Below are positions 5,669 to 5,915 of a stretch of DNA of 5,915 bases, in pieces. Source of the DNA: an uncultured bacterium (GTDB lineage Bacteria > Actinomycetota > UBA4738 > HRBIN12); NCBI GenBank assembly GCA_937881155.1, contig CALGFI010000260.1, positions 1 to 5,915 of the forward strand. The letters run 5' to 3'. A program made the position numbers and the translations under genes. Numbering within the stretch: the stretch's first letter is position 1; each line of letters opens with the position of its first letter. A model generated the notes under the pieces. The model was not told the origin of the DNA. It made no database searches and worked only from the letters and a program-made list of their open reading frames with translations.

Positions 5669-5915
5669 GGCTCGAGCCTCGCGCCGAGCGCCGACAGGGT
5701 CCGCACGAAACCGGGGAAGGACACGTCCGCGGCCTCGATGCCGTCGACCGTCACGGGGCCGCCCGCGGCCAGCCCTCCCACCGCGATCGCCATGGCGAGC
5801 CGGTGGTCGGCGCCAGACGAGGCGCTTCCACCGCGCAGGCCTCCGCCGGCCACCACCAGCTCGTCGCCTTCGATCCGCGCGTCGCCTCCCAGCGAGCGGA
5901 TCGCGTGTTCGATCG
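5665..5915 (-). CDS. aroA: 3-phosphoshikimate 1-carboxyvinyltransferase (EPSP synthase), C-terminal part
   Basis: Sixth step of the shikimate pathway, joining phosphoenolpyruvate to shikimate 3-phosphate. Only the last 82 residues lie in the window; the frame is open at the upper edge, so the 5' end is outside. The visible part has the expected order: IEHAIRSLGGDARIEGDELVV, then ADHRLAMA (the DHR-x-A-M motif, whose arginine contacts phosphoenolpyruvate in E. coli AroA), then VSFPGFVRTLSALGA near the end. The close relative MurA lacks this DHRxAM-SFPxF pattern. The stop codon overlaps the cmk GTG start. Confidence 0.93.
   Translation of the reverse strand, partial: IEHAIRSLGGDARIEGDELVVAGGGLRGGSASSGADHRLAMAIAVGGLAAGGPVTVDGIEAADVSFPGFVRTLSALGARLEP

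Noticed and set aside
1..5915. Mobile element, CRISPR array, phage, toxin-antitoxin or defence system
   Set aside because: No transposase, integrase, regularly spaced repeats, target-site duplications or known defence domains are visible. The tRNA has no adjoining integrase and no duplicated 3' end in the window, so it does not look like a used attachment site.

Overview
The window is a compact stretch of GC-rich (by eye about two-thirds G+C) bacterial chromosome. Every gene I can support is on the minus strand, so transcription runs from high to low coordinates: aroA (C-terminal end only), cmk, der, tRNA-Pro(GGG), pgsA, gcvH, garA-like FHA gene, ftsR-like MerR gene, and a D-Ala-D-Ala carboxypeptidase whose 3' end lies off the window. 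The order gcvH, FHA (GarA/OdhI type), MerR (FtsR type), with a CDP-alcohol phosphatidyltransferase just upstream, is a known actinobacterial neighbourhood (compare the Rv1822-Rv1828 region of M. tuberculosis). With the GC content, this points to Actinomycetota. The N-terminal zinc ribbon on the GarA-like protein and the attachment of aroA-cmk-der on one side and a carboxypeptidase on the other differ from the mycobacterial layout, so I suspect a deeper-branching or uncultured lineage; that is inference.

Region 1 (5915 to about 3670) is a housekeeping block: shikimate pathway (aroA), CMP/dCMP phosphorylation (cmk) and 50S ribosome assembly (der). aroA and cmk overlap by 4 nt (GTGA). The 40 nt between cmk and der can be read as a 14-codon micro-ORF overlapping the cmk stop at one end and the der start at the other.

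Region 2 (3670 to 2523): a proline tRNA with anticodon GGG sits 11 nt after der and 12 nt before pgsA, so it is probably cut out of a polycistronic transcript. pgsA (phospholipid head-group transfer) is followed after 71 nt by gcvH (lipoyl carrier of the glycine cleavage system).

Region 3 (2522 to 1) begins with a 187-nt gap holding palindromes and a good sigma70-type promoter facing garA. The garA-ftsR-carboxypeptidase unit it drives is tightly packed and combines a phospho-switch regulator of central nitrogen/carbon flux (GarA), a putative division-gene regulator (FtsR) and a peptidoglycan-trimming enzyme.

No mobile element, CRISPR array, phage gene or defence system is visible. This is core chromosome; the unusual points are in gene junctions and in the GarA N-terminus. 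Long open frames on the plus strand are GC-driven shadows of the minus-strand genes.
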